DNA of 64,000 nucleotides from Arenicola marina (GCA_964019135.1 OZ025249.1:930001-994000), one strand, 5' to 3'; counted from the first letter of the stretch, positions 52,559-63,749 are shown. Notes: generated by a model from the sequence alone, not told the origin. Numbers and translations are program-made.

Positions 52559-55500
52559 GTAAGTTACCTCACTGACTGGACTGTCTGGCGAGCCGGGACC
52601 ACTGGTAAGTTACCTCACTGACTGGACTGTCTGGCGAACCGGAACCACCGGTAAGTTACCTCACTGACTGGACTGTCTGGCGGGCCGTGACCACCGGTAA
52701 GTTACCTCACTGACTGGACTGTCTGGCGGGCCGGGACCACCGGTAAGTTACCTCACTGACTGGACTGTCTGGCGAGCCGGAACCACCGGTAAGTTACCTC
52801 ACTGACCTGACTGTCTGGCGAGCCGGGACCACTGGTAAGTTACCTCACTGACCTGACTGTCTGGCGAGCCGGGACCACCGGTAAGTTACATCAGTGACTG
52901 GACTGTCTGGCGAGCCAGGACCACTGGTAAGTTACCTAACTGACTGGACTGTCTGGCTAGCCGGGACCACTGGTAAGTTACCTCACTGACTGGAATGTCT
53001 GGCGAGCCGGGACCCCCGGTAAGTTACCTCACTGACTGGACTGTCTGGCGAGCCGGGACCACTGGTAAGTTACCTAACTGACTGGACTGTCTGGCTAGCC
53101 GGGACCACTGGTAAGTTACCTCACTGACTGGACTGTCTGGCGAGCCGGGACCACCGGTAAGTTACCTCACTGACTGGACTGTCTGGCTAACCGGGACCAC
53201 CGGTAAGTTACCTCACTGACTGGACTGTTTGGCTAGCCGGGACCACCGGTAAGTTACCTCAGTGACTGGACTGTCTGGCGAGCCGGCACCACCGGTAAGT
53301 TACCTCACTGACTGGCCTGTCTGGCGAGCCTGGACCACTGGTAAGTTACCTAACTGACTGGACTGTCTGGCTAGCCGGGACCACTGGTAAGTTACCTCAC
53401 TGACTGGACTGTCTGGCGAGCCGGGACCACCGGTAAGTTACCTCACTGACTGGACTGTTTGGCGAGCCGGGACCACCGGTAAGTTACCTAACTGACTGGA
53501 CTGTCTGGCGAGCCGGGACCACTGGTAAGTTACCTAACTGACTGGACTGTCTGGCGAGCCGGGACCACCGGTAAGTTACCTCACTGACTGGACTGTCTGG
53601 CGAGCCGGGACCACCGGTAAGTTACCTCACTGACTGGACTGTCTGGCTAACCGGGACCTCTGGTAAGTTACCTCACTGACTAGACTGTTTGGCTAGCCGG
53701 GACCACTGGTAAGTTACCTCAGTGACTGGACTGTCTGGCGAGCCGGGACCACCGGTAAGTTACCTCACTGACCTGACTGTCTGGCGAACCGGGACCACCG
53801 GTAAGTTACCTCACTGACTGGACTGTCTGGCGAGCCAGGACCACTGGTAAGTTACCTAACTGACTGGACTGTCTGGCTAGCCGGGACCACTGGTAAGTTA
53901 CCTCACTGACTGGACTGTCTGGCGAGCCGGGACCACCGGTAAGTTACCTCACTGACTGGACTGTCTGGCTAACCGGGACCACTGTTAAGTTACCTCACTG
54001 ACTTGACTGTTTGGCTAGCCGGGACCACTGGTAAGTTACCTCAGTGACTGGACTGTCTGGCGAGCCGGCACCACCGGTAAGTTACCTCAGTGACTGGACT
54101 GTCTGGCGAGCCGGGACCACTGGTAAGTTACCTCACTGACTGGACTGTCTGGCGAGTCGGGACCACCGGTAAGTTACCTCACTGACTGGACTGTTTGGCG
54201 AGCCGGGACCACCGGTAAGTTACCTAACTGACTGGACTGTCTGGCGAGCCGGGACCACTGGTAGGTTACCTCAGTGACTGGACTGTCTGGCGAGCCGGCA
54301 CCACCGGTAAGTTACCTCACTGACTGGACTGTTTGGCGAGCCGGGACCACTGGTAAGTTACCTAACTGACTGGACTGTCTGGCGAGCCGGGACCACTGGT
54401 AAGTTGCCTCACTGACTGGACTGTCTGGCGAGTCGGGACCACCGGTAAGTTACCTCACTGACTGGACTGTTTGGCGAGCCGGGACCACCGGTAAGTTACC
54501 TAACTGACTGGACTGTCTGGCGAGCCGGGACCACTGGTAAGTTACCTAACTGACTGGACTGTCTGGCGAGCCGGGACCACTGGTAAGTTACCTCACTGAC
54601 TGGACTGTTTGGCTAGCCGGGACCACCGGTAAGTTACCTCAGTGACTGGACTGTCTGGCGAGCCGGTGCAACACCGGTAAGTTACCTAACTGACTGGACT
54701 GTCTGGCTAACCGGGACCACTGGTAAGTTACCTCACTGACTGGACTGTTTGGCTAGCCGGGACCACCGGTAAGTTACCTCAGTGACTGGACTGTCTGGCG
54801 AGCCGGGACCACCGGTAAGTTACCTCGCTGACTGGACTGTCTGGCGAGCCAGGACCACTGGTAAGTTACCTAACTGACTGGACTGTCTGGCTAGCCGGGA
54901 CCACTGGTAAGTTACCTCACTGACTGGACTGTCTGGCGAGCCGGGACCACCGGTAAGTTACCTCACTGACTGGACTGTCTGGCTAACCGGGACCACTGGT
55001 AAGTTAACTCACTGACTGGACTGTCTGGCGAGCCGGGACCACCGGTAAGTTACATCAGTGACTGGACTGTCTGGCGAGCCAGGACCACTGGTAAGTTACC
55101 TAACTGACTGGACTGTCTGGCTAGCCGGGACCACTGGTAAGTTACCTCACTGACTGGAATGTCTGGCGAGCCGGGACCACCGGTAAGTTACCTCACTGAC
55201 TGGACTGTCTGGCGAGCCGGGACCACTGGTAAGTTACCTAACTGACTGGACTGTCTGGCTAGCCGGGACCACTGGTAAGTTACCTCACTGACTGGACTGT
55301 CTGGCGAGCCGGGACCACCGGTAAGTTACCTCACTGACTGGACTGTCTGGCTAACCGGGACCACCGGTAAGTTACCTCACTGACTGGACTGTTTGGCTAG
55401 CCGGGACCACCGGTAAGTTACCTCAGTGACTGGACTGTCTGGCGAGCCGGCACCACCGGTAAGTTACCTCACTGACTGGACTGTCTGGCGAGCCTGGACC

Positions 55501-58045
55501 ACTGGTAAGTTACCTAACTGACTGGACTGTCTGGCTAGCCGGGACCACTGGTAAGTTACCTCACTGACTGGACTGTCTGGCGAGCCGGGACCACCGGTAA
55601 GTTACCTCACTGACTGGACTGTTTGGCGAGCCGGGACCACCGGTAAGTTACCTAACTGACTGGACTGTCTGGCGAGCCGGGACCACCTGTAAGTTACCTA
55701 ACTGACTGGACTGTCTGGCGAGCCGGGACCACCGGTAAGTTACCTCACTGACTGGACTGTCTGGCGAGCCGGGACCACCGGTAAGTTACCTCACTGACTG
55801 GACTGTCTGGCTAACCGGGACCTCTGGTAAGTTACCTCACTGACTGGACTGTTTGGCTAGCCGGGACCACTGGTAAGTTACCTCAGTGACTGGACTGTCT
55901 GGCGAGCCGGGACCACCGGTAAGTTACCTCACTGACCTGACTGTCTGGCGAACCGGGACCACCGGTAAGTTACCTCACTGACTGGACTGTCTGGCGAGCC
56001 AGGACCACTGGTAAGTTACCTAACTGACTGGACTGTCTGGCTAGCCGGGACCACTGGTAAGTTACCTCACTGACTGGACTGTCTGGCGAGCCGGGACCAC
56101 CGGTAAGTTACCTCACTGACTGGACTGTCTGGCTAACCGGGACCACTGTTAAGTTACCTCACTGACTTGACTGTTTGGCTAGCCGGGACCACTGGTAAGT
56201 TACCTCAGTGACTGGACTGTCTGGCGAGCCGGCACCACCGGTAAGTTACCTCAGTGACTGGACTGTCTGGCGAGCCGGGACCACTGGTAAGTTACCTCAC
56301 TGACTGGACTGTCTGGCGAGTCGGGACCACCGGTAAGTTACCTCACTGACTGGACTGTTTGGCGAGCCGGGACCACCGGTAAGTTACCTAACTGACTGGA
56401 CTGTCTGGCGAGCCGGGACCACTGGTAAGTTACCTCACTGACTGGACTGTCGGGCGGGCCGGGACCACCGGTAAGTTACCTCACTGACTGGACTGTCTGG
56501 CGAGCCGGGACCACTGTTAAGTTACCTCAGTGACTGGACTGTCTGGCTAGCCGGGACCACCGGTAAGTTACCTCAGTGACTGGACTGTCTGGCTAGCCGG
56601 GACCACCGGTAAGTTACCTCACTGACTGGACTGTCTGGCTAGCCGGGACCACTGTTAAGTTACCTCAGTGACTGGACTGTCTGGCGAGCCGGGACCACCG
56701 GTAAGTTACCTCAGTGACTGGACTGTCTGGCGAGCCGGGACCACTGGTAAGTTACCTCAGTGACTGGACTGTCTGGCGAGCCGGGCCCACCGGTAAGTTA
56801 CCTCACTGACTGGACTGTCGGGCGAGCCGGGACCACTGGTAAGTTACCTCAGTGACTGGACTGTCTGGCGAGCCGGGCCCGCCGGTAAGTTACCTCACTG
56901 ACTGGACTGTCTGGCGAGCCGGGACCACTGGTAAGTTACCTCACTGACTGGACTGTCTGGCGAGCCGGGACCACCGGTAAGTTACCTCACTGACTGGCCT
57001 CTCTCGCTAGCCGGGACCACCGGTAAGTTACCTCACTGACTGGACTGTCTGGCTAGCCAGGACCACTGGTAAGTTACCTCACTGACTGAACTGTCTGGCG
57101 AGCCGGGACCACCTGTAAGTTACCTCACTGACTGGACTGTCTGGCTAACCGGGACCACTGGTAAGTTACCTCACTGACTGGACTGTCTGGCTAGCCGGGA
57201 CCACTGGTAAGTTACCTCACTGACTGAACTGTCTGGCGAGCCGGGACCACCTGTAAGTTACCTCACTGACTGGACTGTCTGGCTAGCCGGGACCACTGGT
57301 AAATTACCTCACTGACTGGACTCTCTGGCGGGCCGGGACCACCGGTAAGTTACCTCACTGACTGGACTGTCGGGCGGGCCGGGACCACCGGTAAGTTACC
57401 TCACTGACTGGACTGTCTGGCTAGCCGGGACCACTGTTAAGTTACCTCAGTGACTGGACTGTCTGGCGAGCCGGGACCACCGGTAAGTTACCTCAGTGAC
57501 TGGACTGTCTGGCTAGCCAGGACCACTGGTAAGTTACCTCACTGACTGAACTGTCTGGCGAGCCGGGACCACCTGTAAGTTACCTCACTGACTGGACTGT
57601 CTGGCGAGCCAGGTCCACTGGTAAGTTACCTCACTGACTGGACTGTCTGGCTAACCGGGACCACTGGTAAGTTACCTCACTGACTGGACTGTCTGGCTAG
57701 CCGGGACCACTGGTAAGTTACCTCACTGACTGAACTGTCTGGCGAGCCGGGACCACCTGTAAGTTACCTCACTGACTGGACTGTCTGGCTAGCCGGGACC
57801 ACTGGTAAATTACCTCACTGACTGGACTCTCTGGCGGGCCGGGACCACCGGTAAGTTACCTCACTGACTGGACTGTCGGGCGGGCCGGGACCACCGGTAA
57901 GTTACTTCACTTACTGGACTGTCTGGCGAGCCAGGGCCACTGGTAAGTTACCTCACTGACTGGACTGTCTGGCTAGCCGGGACCACTGGTAAGTTACCTC
58001 ACTGACTGGACTGTCTGGCTAGCCGGGACCACTGGTAAGTTACCT
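52559..58045. repeat. 46-bp exon-donor minisatellite, about 119 copies
   Basis: The unit is GTAAGTTACCTCACTGACTG, then a copy of the preceding exon's 3' end (GGACTGTCTGGCGAGCCGGG, then ACCACCG or ACCACTG), then GTAAGT again. Each unit therefore has a near-perfect 5' splice site in its natural exon context. Frequent variants are GGCTAGCC (a TAG in the exon frame), GGCTAACC, CCTCAGTGACTGG and CCTAACTGACTGG. A block is repeated at about 2164 bp (near 52991 and 55155), that is 47 units plus a 2-base insertion near 54666. Copy number is estimated from length divided by period. Confidence 0.97.
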
Positions 58046-58210
58046 TACAGATATAATGCTTACACTGTCGCCGAGATAATGCTCAGATTGTGGCAGATGT
58101 AATGGTCTGACTGAGGGGGATATAATGGTCTGACTGTGGCAGATATAATGGTCTGACTGTGGCAGATATAATGGTCTGACTGTGGCAGATATAATGGTCA
58201 GACCGTCATA
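58046..58210. repeat. Short 23-bp repeat, about 6 copies
   Basis: Units read AGATATAATGGTCTGACTGT plus GGC. The first copies are diverged (GAGATAATGCTCAGATTG) and the last four nearly identical. It follows the 46-bp array directly. About 160 unique AT-rich bases then lead to the next acceptor. Confidence 0.9.
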
Positions 58211-58371
58211 GGTACAGTGCCCGGAGTCCTAAATCTAGTGCTTGCTGTGTAATAGCAGTACATATACATGTAAATATCATTATACCATGAAAATAATCTG
58301 CTGACTATGCAATACACAATATGTTACATAGTTGTACCTACTCCTGTCTGAACTACGGCCTTCTTTCACAG

Positions 58372-58416
58372 GGTCCCCCGGGGAAGGACGGCTCAAGGGG
58401 CAAGAGAGGGCCATCT
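58372..58416 (+). CDS. Collagen exon, 5 Gly-X-Y triplets, basic
   Basis: Acceptor GCCTTCTTTCACAG, donor TCT/GTAAGT, 45 bases, phase 0. The reading is GPP GKD GSR GKR GPS. The size of 45 is one of the standard collagen exon lengths. The K/R-rich triplets could bind acidic partners or heparin, which is an inference. The following exon begins V-R before GPP, so the join reads GPS VR GPP, a two-residue slip in the repeat. Confidence 0.94.
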
Positions 58417-58429
58417 GTAAGTGTTCTAC

Positions 58430-59165
58430 TGTCAGCGTGTGTGATACAGAACAGAGATATGTGATATAGGACCAAACGTGTGTGGTATAGGACCGAACGT
58501 GTGTGGTGTATGGCCGAGCGTGTGTGGTATAGGACCGAACGTGTGTGGTATAGGACCGACCGTGTGTGGTATAGGACCGAACGTGTGTGGTATTGGACAG
58601 AGTGTGTGTGGTATAGGACCGAACGTGTGTGGTATAGGACCGAACGTGTGTGGTATTGGACAGAGTGTGTGTGGTATAGGACCAAACTTGTGTGGTATAG
58701 GACCGAACGTGTGTGGTATAGGACCGAACGTGTGTGGTATTGGACAGAGTGTGTGTGGTATAGGACCAAACGTGTGTGGTATAGGACCGAACGTGTGTGG
58801 TATAGGACCGAGCGTGTGTGGTGTAGGACCGAGCGTGTGTGGTATAGGACAAAACGTGTGTGATATAGGACCGAACGTGTGTGGTATAGGACCGACCGTG
58901 TGTGGTATAGGACAGATTGTGTGTGGTGTAGGACCGAGCGTGTGTGGTATAGGACCGAACGTGTGTGGTATAGGACAGAGTGTGTGTGGTGTAGGACCGA
59001 GCGTGTGTGGAGTAGGACCGAGCGTGTGTGGAATAGGACCGAGCGTGTGTGATATAGGACCGAGCGTGTGTGGTGTAGGAACGAAAGTGTGTGGTATAGG
59101 ACCGACCGTGTGCGGTGTAGGACCGAAAGTGTGTGGTATAAGTCGGAGAGTGTGTGACATAAAAC
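58430..59165. repeat. 21-bp intronic minisatellite, about 34 copies
   Basis: Units are GTGTGTGGTATAGGACCGAA plus one base, starting about 14 bases after the donor. Variants include TTGGACAGAGT, GGTGTAGGACCGAGC and GATATAGGACC. The tail decays towards 59230. Period 21 gives long frames on both strands (Cys-Gly-Ile-Gly-Pro on +, Tyr-Thr-Thr-His on -). They lie between collagen exons and are not taken as genes. The array does not copy the donor. Confidence 0.95.
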
Positions 59166-59231
59166 CGTAAGTTTGTTATACAGGACAACGAATGTGTGAT
59201 ATAAGACCAAAAATGTGTGGTGTAGATTAGG

Positions 59232-59640
59232 GATAGAACCATCCCAGGTAAACGATAGCCCTAATCCACCCGTTTAGAGTTAGGTTATCCATCTAGGTTT
59301 AAGGTTAGACGTTCGCCCTAGCCCCTCCGTCTAGGCTTAGGGTTAGACGTTCCTCCTAATCCCTACGTCTAGGTTTAGGGTTAGACGTTCATCCTAATCC
59401 CTCCATCTAGGTTTAAGGTTAGACGTTCGTCCTAACCCCTCCGTCTAAGCTTAGGGTTAGACGTTCATCCTGATCCCTCCGGCTAGGTTTAGGCCTAGAC
59501 GTTTATCCTAATCCCTCCGTCTAGGTTTAGGCCTAGACGTTTATCCTAATCCCTCCGTCTAGGTTTAGGCCTAGACGTTTATCCTAATCCCTCCGTCTAG
59601 GTTTAGGCCTAGACGTTTATCTTAATCCTTCCGTGTGGGT
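59232..59640. repeat. 38-bp minisatellite with palindromic end copies
   Basis: About 11 units built on GTTAGACGTTCATCCTAATC and CCTCCGTCTAGGTTTAGG. Early copies read TTTAGGGTTAGACG. The last four read TTTAGGCCTAGACG, which with the preceding CGTCTAGG makes an 8-bp stem and 6-base loop (59518-59539, 59556-59577 and 59594-59615 perfect, 59480-59501 with one mismatch). Confidence 0.92.
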
Positions 59641-59740
59641 TTATAGTTAAACCCCCACACCAATCCCCCCAATTGGTTAAGGAAAAATTGGAAAGTTAAG
59701 GTTAGGGAATGTGCACGCAATAACCTTCTCATCACCGCAG

Positions 59741-59818
59741 GTGAGGGGGCCCCCCGGGCAGAGGGGCCCCCCCGGACTAGAGGGACCCCCCGGCCAGCCC
59801 GGATCAGCGGCCAGCGAG
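59741..59818 (+). CDS. Collagen exon with interruptions at both ends
   Basis: Acceptor CTTCTCATCACCGCAG, donor GAG/GTCAGT, 78 bases, phase 0. It reads V-R and then GPP GQR GPP GLE GPP, followed by GQP GSA ASE. The V-R start shifts the Gly register by two residues from the previous exon. The ASE end lacks Gly but keeps the register into GPP of the next exon. The CCCCCC-rich triplets are typical of GPP coding. The other AG near the start (GTGAG) would put the exon out of frame, so the upstream AG is chosen. Confidence 0.88.
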
Positions 59819-59904
59819 GTCAGTGATGTTTAATATCCGTAAAACACAACAAACCAGTTATATATACAACAATCAATCAGTTATATATATTATATACTAA
59901 CCAG

Positions 59905-60870
59905 CACTCCAAGACCACAGAGACCTCTGGGTCTGCCGTACTCCAGGACCACAGAGACCTCTGGGTCTGCAGTACTCCAGGACCACAGAGACCTCTGGGT
60001 CTGCAGTACTCCAGGACCACAGAGACCTCTGGGTCTGCAGTACGCCAGGACCACAGAGACCTCTGGGTCTGCAGTACGCCAGGACCACAGACACACCTGG
60101 GTCTGCAGTACGCCAGGACCACAGAGACCTCTGGGTCTGCAGTACGCCAGGACCACAGACACACCTGGGTCTGCAGTACGCCAGGACCACAGACACACCT
60201 GGGTCTGCAGTACGCCAGGACCACAGACACACCTGGGTCTGCAGTACGCCAGGACCACAGACACACCTGGGTCTGCAGTACGCCAGGACCACAGAGACCT
60301 CTGGGTCTGCAGTACGCCAGGACCACAGACACACCTGGGTCTGCAGTACGCCAGGACCACAGACACACCTGGGTCTGCAGTACGCCAGGACCACAGACAC
60401 ACCTGGGTCTGCAGTACGCCAGGACCACAGACACACCTGGGTCGGCAGTACGCCAGGACCACAGACACACCTGGGTCTGCAGTACGCCGGGACCACAGAG
60501 ACCTCTGGGTCTGCAGTACGCCAGGACCACAGACACACCTGGGTCTGCAGTACGCCAGGACCACAGAGACCTCTGGGTCTGCAGTACGCCAGGACCACAG
60601 ACACACCTGGGTCTGCAGTACGCCAGGACCACAGAGACCTCTGGGTCTGCAGTACGCCAGGACCACAGACACACCTGGGTCGGCAGTACGCCAGGACCAC
60701 AGACACACCTGGGTCTGCAGTACGCCAGGACCACAGACACACCTGGGTCTGCAGTACGCCAGGACCACAGAGACCTCTGGGTCTGCAGTACGCCAGGACC
60801 ACAGACACACCTGGGTCTGCAGTACGCCAGGACCACAGAGACCTCTGGGTCTGCAGTACCCCAGGACCAC
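59905..60870. repeat. 34-bp two-variant minisatellite, about 28 copies
   Basis: Units contain GGTCTGCAGTACGCCAGGAC followed by CACAGAGACCTCTG (type A) or CACAGACACACCTG (type B). In order they read five A, then B, A, four B, A, five B, A, B, A, B, A, three B, A, B, A. The first copies have ACTCCAG where later ones have ACGCCAG. It starts about 86 bases after the donor and does not copy it. Minus-strand frames of more than 300 codons across it come from the repeat. Confidence 0.95.
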
Positions 60871-60871
60871 A

Positions 60872-61465
60872 CTAACCATCAATAGCTGTGTAAACACTAT
60901 TCTTGCCTATACACTGCCCATCAATAGCTGTGTACACACTATTCTTGCCTGTACACTGACCATCAATAGCTGTGTACACACTAATCTTGCCTCTACACTG
61001 ACCATCAATAGCTGTGTACACATTATTCTTGCCTGTACACTGACCATAAATAGCTTTGTACACACTATTCTTGCCTGTACACTGACCATCAATAGCTGTG
61101 TACACACTGTCTTTGCCTGTATACAGACCATCAATAGCTGTGTACACATTGTCTTTGCCTGTACACTGACCATCAATAGCTGTGTACACACTATTCTTGC
61201 CTGTACACTGACCTTCAATAGCTGTGTACATACTATTCTTGCCTGTACACTGACCATCAATAGCTGTGTACACACTATTCTTGCCTGTACACTGACCATC
61301 AATAGCTGTGTACACACTATTCTTGCCTGTACACTGACCATCAATAGCTGTGTACACACTGTCTTTGCCTGCATACTACCCATCAATAGCTGCGTACACA
61401 CTGTTATTGCCTGTACACTGACCACCAATAGCTTGTACACACTGTTGTTGCCTGTACACTGACCT
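60872..61465. repeat. 42-bp minisatellite, about 14 copies
   Basis: Units contain CATCAATAGCTGTGTACACA followed by CTATTCTTGCCTGTACACTG, with CTGTCTTTGCC variants at 61107, 61149 and 61358. It runs from the end of the 34-bp array to 16 bases before the next acceptor. It is a multiple of 3, hence spurious minus-strand frames. Confidence 0.95.
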
Positions 61466-61481
61466 CCCCTACCTGTTGCAG

Positions 61482-61589
61482 GGCCCGCCCGGCCTGCCCG
61501 GACCACAGGGACTCGAGGGGGCCCCAGGACCCAAGGGACAGAAAGGCGATCAGGGTGAACTGGGTGATCGCGGCCAACGCGGATACAAG
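61482..61589 (+). CDS. Collagen exon, 12 Gly-X-Y triplets
   Basis: Acceptor CCCCTACCTGTTGCAG, donor AAG/GTCAAT, 108 bases, phase 0. It reads [18 protein letters not shown] and continues through [18 protein letters not shown]. All twelve triplets are intact. The second half is rich in charged residues, K, D, E and R, as often seen at intermolecular contact zones in collagens. The donor is weak at positions +4 to +6 (GTCAAT), but the frame is open across it and the next exon joins in phase. Confidence 0.95.
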
Positions 61590-61774
61590 GTCAATATATT
61601 CCATTTTAGCGCCAACATTAGATTTTGGAAGTCAAGATGCTACATATACTGTCTGTTGTAATATAGAATGTAATCACTCTGCTGCATGTTACTTGTGGTA
61701 CTGTGTATCCCCGGTGACAGGTCATGGAGTAAGCGCTCATGTCCTTTAACCGCCTGTTGATGTTTGACCTTCAG
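61590..61774. other. Short repeat-free intron
   Basis: 185 bases without any minisatellite, one of only two confirmed introns here without an array. The other is 63750-63976. No gene is seen. Confidence 0.85.
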
Positions 61775-61837
61775 GGAGACAAGGGGTCATCTGGAGAGCC
61801 GGGCGTGGCAGGAGTCGCTGGAGCAGTGGGACCCCCG
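61775..61837 (+). CDS. Collagen exon, 7 Gly-X-Y triplets
   Basis: Acceptor GTTTGACCTTCAG, donor CCG/GTACGT, 63 bases, phase 0. It reads GDK GSS GEP GVA GVA GAV, then GPP. The seven triplets are intact. A 63-base exon is not a multiple of 54 or 45, which fits a non-fibrillar collagen. It continues GYK of the preceding exon and leads into GPP of the next. Confidence 0.95.
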
Positions 61838-61845
61838 GTACGTAC

Positions 61846-63598
61846 CCATGGCGAGCCATGGGTGTGAGGGACAGCCGTGGGTGTGGTGGTGAGCCATGGT
61901 TGTGGGCCGAGCCATGGGTGTGGGGCGAGCCATGTGTGTAGTGGCGAGCGGTGGGGGTGGGGCGAGCCATGGGTGTGGGCCCAGCCATGGGTGTGGGGCG
62001 AGCCATGGGTGTGGTTTCGAGCCATGGGTGTGGGCCGAGCCATGGGTGTTGGGGCGAGCCATGGGGGTGAGCCGAGCTATGGGTGTGGGGCGAGCCATGG
62101 GGGTGAGCCGAGCCATGTGTGTGGGCAGAGCTATGGGTGTGGGTCGAGCCATGTGTGTGGGCAGAGCTATGGGTGTGGGGCGAGCCATGGGGGTGAGCCG
62201 AGCCATGTGTGTGGGCAGAGCTATGGGTGTGGGTCGAGCCATGGGGGTGAGCCGAGCCATGTGTGTGGGCCGAGCCATGTGTGTGGGCAGAGCCATGTGT
62301 GTGGGCAGAGCTATGGGTGTGGGTCGAGCCATGGGGGTGAGCCGAGCCATGGGGGTGAGCCGAGCCATGGGGGTGAGCCGAGCCATGGGTGTGGGTCGAG
62401 CCATGGGGGTGAGCCGAGCCATGTGTGTGGGCCCAGCCATGGGTGTGGGTCGAGCCATGGGGGTGAGCCGAGCCATGTGTGTGGGCAGAGCTATGGGTGT
62501 GGGTCGAGCCATGTGTGTGGGCAGAGCTATGGGTGTGGGCCGAGCCATGGGGGTGAGTCGAGCTATGGGTGTGGGTCGAGCCATGGGGGTGAGCCGAGCT
62601 ATGGGTGTGGGTCGAGCCATGTGTGTGGGCAGAGCTATGGGTGTGGGTCGAGCCATGGGGGTGAGCCGAGCCATGGGGGTGAGCCGAGCTATGGGTGTGG
62701 GTCGAGCCATGGGGGTGAGCCGAGCTATGGGTGTGGGTCGAGCCATGGGGGTGAGCCGAGCCATGGGTGTGGGGCGAGCCATGGGGGTGAGCCGAGCCAT
62801 GGGTGTGGGTCGAGCCATGTGTGTGGGCAGAGCTATGGGTGTGGGTCGAGCCATGGGGGTGAGCCGAGCCATGGGGGTGAGCCGAGCTATGGGTGTGGGT
62901 CGAGCCATGTGTGTGGGCAGAGCTATGGGTGTGGGTCGAGCCATGGGGGTGAGCCGAGCCATGGGGGTGAGCCGAGCTATGGGTGTGGGTCGAGCCATTG
63001 GGGTGAGCCGAGCTATGGGTGTGGGTCGAGCCATGGGGGTGAGCCGAGCCATGGGTGTGGGGCGAGCCATGGGGGTGAGCCGAGCCATGGGTGTGGGTCG
63101 AGCCATGGGGGTGAGCCGAGCCATGGGGGTGAGCCGAGCCATGTGTGTGGGCAGACCTATGGGTGTGGGCAGAGCTATGGGTGTGGGCAGAGCCATGGGG
63201 GTGGGCAGAGCCATGGGTGTGGGTCGAGCCATGGGGGTGGGCAGAGCCATGGGTGTGGGTCGAGCCATGGGGGTGAGCCGAGCCATGTGTGTGGGCAGAG
63301 CCATGGGTGTTGGGGCGAGCCATGGGGGTGAGCCGAGCCATGGGGGTGGGTCGAGCTATGGGTGTGGGTCGAGCCATGGGTGTGAGCCGAGCCATGGGGG
63401 TGAGCCGAGCCATGGGGGTGGGTCGAGCCATGGGTGTGGGTCGAGCCATGGGTGTGGGTCGAGCCATGGGGGTGGGTCGAGCCATGGGGGTGCGTCGAGC
63501 CATGGGGGTGGGTCGAGCCATGGGGGTGAGCCGAGCCATGGGTGTGGGTCGAGCCATGGGGGTGGGCAGAGCCATGGGTGTGGGGCGAGCCATGGATC
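61846..63598. repeat. 18-bp G-rich minisatellite, about 97 copies
   Basis: Units are GAGCCATGGGTGTGGGTC with common variants GAGCCATGGGGGTGAGCC, GAGCTATGGGTGTGGGTC and GAGCCATGTGTGTGGGCA. It begins about 9 bases after the donor. Runs GGGTGTGGG recur every 18 bases on the + (RNA-like) strand. Because 18 is a multiple of 3, frames of 480 to 615 codons are open on both strands, and their simple Met-Ala-Arg-Pro-Thr-Pro or Ser-His-Gly-Gly composition marks them as by-products. Confidence 0.96.
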
Positions 63599-63698
63599 AC
63601 ATGCAATGACGAGAGATGAGACGTATTTTTATTCGGCGTATTATCTTTGAAGTAACTTATTGAAATTGTTCTTTGTGTCCCCCCCCCCTTCTTACCAG

Positions 63699-63749
63699 GG
63701 ACCGCCGGGCAAGATTACTGACGGCGGCGAAAACGAAGTAACGGGTCCG
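63699..63749 (+). CDS. Collagen exon with a long interruption
   Basis: Acceptor CCCCCCTTCTTACCAG with a strong pyrimidine tract, donor CCG/GTAGGT, 51 bases, phase 0. It reads GPP GKI, then T-D-G-G-E-N-E-V-T, then G-P. With the next exon this becomes GPS RP GPP, so the exon carries a non-collagenous break between two helical parts. An internal GTAACG could act as a donor after GAA, giving a 39-base exon, but it matches the consensus less well. The acidic break may be a flexible hinge, which is an inference. Confidence 0.85.

Noticed and set aside
52605-58045. Each 46-base copy as a genuine collagen exon
   Set aside because: Most copies have no AG acceptor before the Gly-X-Y segment, many carry TAG or altered codons, and copies with CTCAG would give a 32-base piece that breaks the frame.
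58478-59170. Cys-Gly-Ile-Gly-Pro repeat protein on + and Tyr-Thr-Thr-His repeat proteins on -
   Set aside because: By-products of a 21-base intronic repeat. Several frames are open at once on both strands.
59877-60897. Minus-strand frames of about 300 to 335 codons with Cys-Gly-Pro-Gly-Val-Leu-Gln
   Set aside because: All three minus frames are open over a 34-base repeat, which is expected when the unit lacks stops. No gene signal is present.
61746-63650. Frames of 480 to 615 codons on both strands (Thr-His-Gly-Ser, Met-Ala-Arg-Pro, Ser-His-Gly-Gly)
   Set aside because: An 18-base repeat without stops. They overlap the real collagen exon at 61775-61837, which is in a different frame from the long + strand readings.
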